From assembly GCA_934591815.1 (NCBI GenBank), contig CAKTPV010000002.1, positions 62,001-126,000 on the forward strand: a stretch of 64,000 nt of DNA, given 5' to 3'. This stretch comes from an uncultured Oscillospiraceae bacterium (GTDB lineage: Bacteria; Bacillota; Clostridia; Oscillospirales; Oscillospiraceae). A model generated the notes under the pieces. That model was not told the DNA's origin. It searched no databases and worked only from the letters and a program-made list of their open reading frames with translations. A program made the translations under genes and the position numbers. Below are positions 61,406 through 64,000 of the stretch, piece by piece. Position 1 is the first letter of the stretch; every line of letters starts with the position of its first letter.

Positions 61406-63386
61406 TATCTGCGTATTTGCCGGCACCACCGAGGGGCGGGAGCTGGCGGAATTTCTCGCCGGGCAGCCGGTACAGGCCACGGTGTGCGTGGCCACAGAGT
61501 ACGGCGAAACACTGCTGCCAGAGGCGGAAAACGTTACGGTTCTGGCGGGGCGTATCCCGGTGGAGGACATTATCCGGATGCTGCAAGAGACCCGGTTCGA
61601 TCTGGTGATCGACGCCACCCACCCCTACGCCACCTCCATCACCGGGAGCATCTGTACGGCCTGCCGGGAGACGAAGACGGAATATCTGCGCCTGCTGCGG
61701 CAGTCCTCCCAGCAGAGGGAGGACGTGGTCTGTGTGGAAAATGCGGCGGCTGCCGCGGCGTTTTTGACGCGCACACAGGGCAATATCCTGCTGACCACCG
61801 GCAGCAAGGAGCTGGCGGCGTACAGCAGCATCCCCGATTTTGCCCAGCGGGTGTACGCCCGTGTGCTGCCGATGGACGCGTCGCTGGCGGCCTGCCGGGA
61901 GGCGGGGCTGAAGGCCGCCCACATCATCGCCATGCAGGGTCCCTTCTCCGAGGAGATGGACTTGGCGACGCTGCGGTTTGCCTCCGCCGCGTGGATGGTG
62001 ACCAAGGACGGCGGCGAGGCCGGCGGCTTTCCCGCCAAGGCATCCGCCGCCCGGAAGGCGGGCGCGGGGCTGGTGGTCATCGGCCGCCCGCCCCAGCGGG
62101 AGGGTCTGCCCTTTACGGCGGTGCTGGACGTGCTGTGTGAGCGGTTCGGCTGCACCGTCCGGCCGCGGGTGCATATCGTCGGCATCGGCCCCGGCAGCCG
62201 GGAGGCTATGACCCACGAGGTCAGCGAGGCCATCGAGACGGCGGACTGTCTCATCGGTGCAAAACGGATGCTGGAGGCGGTGGTGCGGCAGGGTCAGCCC
62301 ACCTATAACGCCATTGCGCCGCAGGATATTGCGGACTTTATCCGCACCCACCGGGAATACCGCCGCTTTGCGGTGGTCATGTCCGGCGACACCGGCTTTT
62401 TCAGCGGCACCAAAAAGCTGCTGCCGCTGCTGGAGGGCTGTGACACGGCGGTGCTGCCGGGTCTGAGCTCGCTGTCCTATCTGTGCGCCCGCCTCAAAAC
62501 CTCCTACGAGGATGTGCGGGTGGTGAGCCTCCACGGACGGCAGTGCAACATTCTGCCGGAGGTGCGGGCAAACAGCCGGCTCTTTGCGCTGGTGGGCGGT
62601 GAGCGCAGCATCAACGACCTGTGCCGCACGCTGACAGCGGGCGGTCTGGGCGGCGTCGCCGTGTCTGTGGGACAGCGGCTGGGCTACCCGGACGAGTGCC
62701 TCGTGCGCGGCACGGCGGCGGAGCTGGCAGAGGGTGTCTACGCCCCCCTGAGCGTGGCGCTCATCGAAAATCCCCGGCCCGACGCGGTGGTCACGCCGGG
62801 TCTGCCGGACGACGCCTTCCTCCGCAGCGCGGAGGGACTGCCGGTGGTGCCTATGACGAAAAGCGAGGTGCGGGCGGTATGCCTGTCCAAGCTGCGTCTG
62901 ACAGAGCGGAGCGTCTGCTGGGACATCGGCGCCGGTACCGGCTCGGTGTCGGTGGAGATGGCCTTGCAGGCAAAGCAGGGGCAGGTCTGCGCCGTGGAGC
63001 GGCGGGAGGACGCCGCTGCACTGCTGGAACAGAACCGGGAACGGTTTGCGTTGGAGAACCTACAGGTGGTCTGCGGCAGCGCGCCGGAGGCCTGTGCCGG
63101 TCTGCCCGCGCCCACCCACGTATTTATCGGCGGCAGCGCCGGCAATATGCGGGAGATCGTGGCGCTGCTGCTGGCAAGAAACCCCCGTGTCCGCATCGTG
63201 GCCACGGCGGTCTCGCTGGAATCCATCGCCGAGCTGACGGACTGCCTGACGGCGTTCCCCTTTGCGGAGACAGAGGTGGTATCCCTGCAGGCGGCGCGGG
63301 ACAGGAGGGCCGGAGGCTATCACCTGATGAGCGGGCAGAACCCCATTTATATTTTTACGATGCAGGGCGGAGGGGAACAGACATGA
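61398..63386 (+). CDS. cbiJET: Triple fusion CbiJ-CbiE-CbiT: precorrin-6A reductase with C5/C15 methyltransferase and decarboxylase
   Basis: 662 aa in three joined enzymes. Residues 1-250 are CbiJ/CobK (CVFAGTTEGRELAEFL, DATHPYATSITGSIC, LLTTGSKELAAY). Residues 257-465 are CbiE (VHIVGIGPGSREAMTHEV, VMSGDTGFFSGTKKLLPLL, LPGLSSLSYLCARL). Residues about 480-662 are CbiT (SAM motif WDIGAGTGSVSVEMALQ, THVFIGGSAGNMREIV). CbiE-CbiT fusions (CobL) are common; adding CbiJ in front is less so. The frame is unbroken. It overlaps cbiH by 8 bp, and cbiB overlaps its end. Confidence 0.95.
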   Translation: MCNICVFAGTTEGRELAEFLAGQPVQATVCVATEYGETLLPEAENVTVLAGRIPVEDIIRMLQETRFDLVIDATHPYATSITGSICTACRETKTEYLRLLRQSSQQREDVVCVENAAAAAAFLTRTQGNILLTTGSKELAAYSSIPDFAQRVYARVLPMDASLAACREAGLKAAHIIAMQGPFSEEMDLATLRFASAAWMVTKDGGEAGGFPAKASAARKAGAGLVVIGRPPQREGLPFTAVLDVLCERFGCTVRPRVHIVGIGPGSREAMTHEVSEAIETADCLIGAKRMLEAVVRQGQPTYNAIAPQDIADFIRTHREYRRFAVVMSGDTGFFSGTKKLLPLLEGCDTAVLPGLSSLSYLCARLKTSYEDVRVVSLHGRQCNILPEVRANSRLFALVGGERSINDLCRTLTAGGLGGVAVSVGQRLGYPDECLVRGTAAELAEGVYAPLSVALIENPRPDAVVTPGLPDDAFLRSAEGLPVVPMTKSEVRAVCLSKLRLTERSVCWDIGAGTGSVSVEMALQAKQGQVCAVERREDAAALLEQNRERFALENLQVVCGSAPEACAGLPAPTHVFIGGSAGNMREIVALLLARNPRVRIVATAVSLESIAELTDCLTAFPFAETEVVSLQAARDRRAGGYHLMSGQNPIYIFTMQGGGEQT

Positions 63387-64000
63387 TGTGGTCGCTGGCG
63401 GCACTGGTCATCGGCTTTGGCATAGACCTTCTGGTGGGCGACCCCCACGGCTTCCCCCACCCGGTAGTGCTGATTGGAAAATGTATCAGTGCATTGGAGC
63501 GAGGGCTGCGGCGCATCTGCCCCAAAACGCCCGCCGGCGAGCGGGCGGCGGGCGCGATCCTGTGGGGCGCGGTGGTCATCGTGTCCACCGCCGTCCCGGC
63601 GGGGCTGCTGCGGCTGTGCGGGCTGGTCAGCCCGTGGCTGCGTCTGGCGCTGGAGAGCGTGATGTGCTGGCAGATCCTGGCGGTCAAGTCCCTGCGGGAC
63701 GAGACCATGAAGGTCTATGACGCGCTGGAGAGCGGCGATCTTGCGGCCTCCCGCCGCGCCGTCTCCATGATCGTGGGGCGGGACACCGACCGGCTGGACG
63801 ACGCCGCCGTGACCCGCGCCGCCGTGGAGACGGTGGCGGAGAACACCTCCGACGGCGTGGTGGCGCCGCTGCTGTTCCTGGCCATCGGCGGCGCGCCGCT
63901 GGGCTTTTTCTACAAGGCGGTGAACACCATGGACTCCATGCTGGGGTATGTGGAGCCGCCCTATAAAAACATCGGTCTGGTACCCGCCAAGGCCGACGAC
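63383..64000 (+). CDS. cbiB: Adenosylcobinamide-phosphate synthase CbiB, N-terminal part (cut by window end)
   Basis: Integral membrane enzyme attaching the aminopropanol arm to cobyric acid. The first 206 codons are present and open to the edge. IGFGIDLLVGDPHGFPHPVV at the N-terminus, VGRDTDRLDDAAVTRAAVET, AENTSDGVVAPLLF and GFFYKAVNTMDSMLGY are CbiB/CobD signatures. ATG 63383 overlaps the stop of the triple fusion as ATGA (a second ATG follows at 63386). The full protein should be about 310-320 aa. Confidence 0.94.
   Translation, partial: MMWSLAALVIGFGIDLLVGDPHGFPHPVVLIGKCISALERGLRRICPKTPAGERAAGAILWGAVVIVSTAVPAGLLRLCGLVSPWLRLALESVMCWQILAVKSLRDETMKVYDALESGDLAASRRAVSMIVGRDTDRLDDAAVTRAAVETVAENTSDGVVAPLLFLAIGGAPLGFFYKAVNTMDSMLGYVEPPYKNIGLVPAKADD

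Overview
The window is gene-dense, GC-rich DNA with frequent ATGA and GTGA stop/start overlaps, strong AGGAGG ribosome-binding sites and near-consensus sigma-A promoters, almost all with 17-nt spacers. It carries spoIID and bofA behind sequences resembling sigma-E promoters, a glgC/glgD pair, M-box, yybP-ykoY-like and cobalamin riboswitches, and lipoprotein-anchored solute-binding proteins. Together these point to an anaerobic, spore-forming Clostridia of the high-GC Oscillospirales type (relatives of Flavonifractor, Oscillibacter or Lawsonibacter). The lineage is an inference from gene content, not a database match. No insertion sequence, prophage, CRISPR array or other mobile DNA was seen.

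Layout. 1-6.9 kb: the 3' end of trigger factor, an orphan oligopeptide-type binding lipoprotein, then divergent lysC-asd (left) and thrC-thrH (right) for aspartate-family amino acids. 7-8.1 kb: a DEAD-box RNA helicase. 8.2-16.5 kb: a complete glycogen operon, glgB-glgC-glgD-glgA-glgP, read leftward from one promoter with a 40-bp inverted repeat upstream. 16.5-20.6 kb: a leftward operon of an ABC exporter, YlmH-like S4 protein, DUF896 protein and XpaC-like protein. 20.7-25.7 kb: tRNA-Leu(CAA), a DUF2461 protein, a riboswitch-controlled P-type ATPase and an aminotransferase. 25.8-37 kb: mreB, then a leftward DNA-repair run radC-uvrB-traX-ybaK-uvrA-hypothetical-recD2-comFC. 37-41.9 kb: a TRIC-type channel, a candidate small RNA, a LysR regulator, M-box-mgtE, a DUF1540 protein and a split TauE/SafE transporter. 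41.9-48.5 kb: a response regulator-histidine kinase-HtrA operon, spoIID, tadA, DUF2508-bofA and a TtcA-like enzyme. 48.6-49.6 kb: rplM-rpsI.

49.6-64 kb: one long rightward operon behind a cobalamin riboswitch and terminator. It begins with an exported, lipid-anchored CbiK cobaltochelatase, a two-repeat lipoprotein of unknown function and a BtuFCD-like importer. It continues into the cobalt-early (anaerobic) corrin pathway: cbiL, cbiA, cbiC, cbiD, cbiF, cbiG, cbiH, a cbiJ-cbiE-cbiT triple fusion, and cbiB, which is cut by the window end. Salvage and synthesis of corrinoids are therefore wired to one B12-sensing switch. The exported chelatase with its repeat lipoprotein is the part least explained by known biology.

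Other control features include promoters for lysC and thrC whose -10 elements overlap, a metal-sensing leader in front of the P-type ATPase, and sequences resembling sigma-E promoters in front of two sporulation genes. Many long open frames antisense to these genes are GC-driven shadows and are left out.
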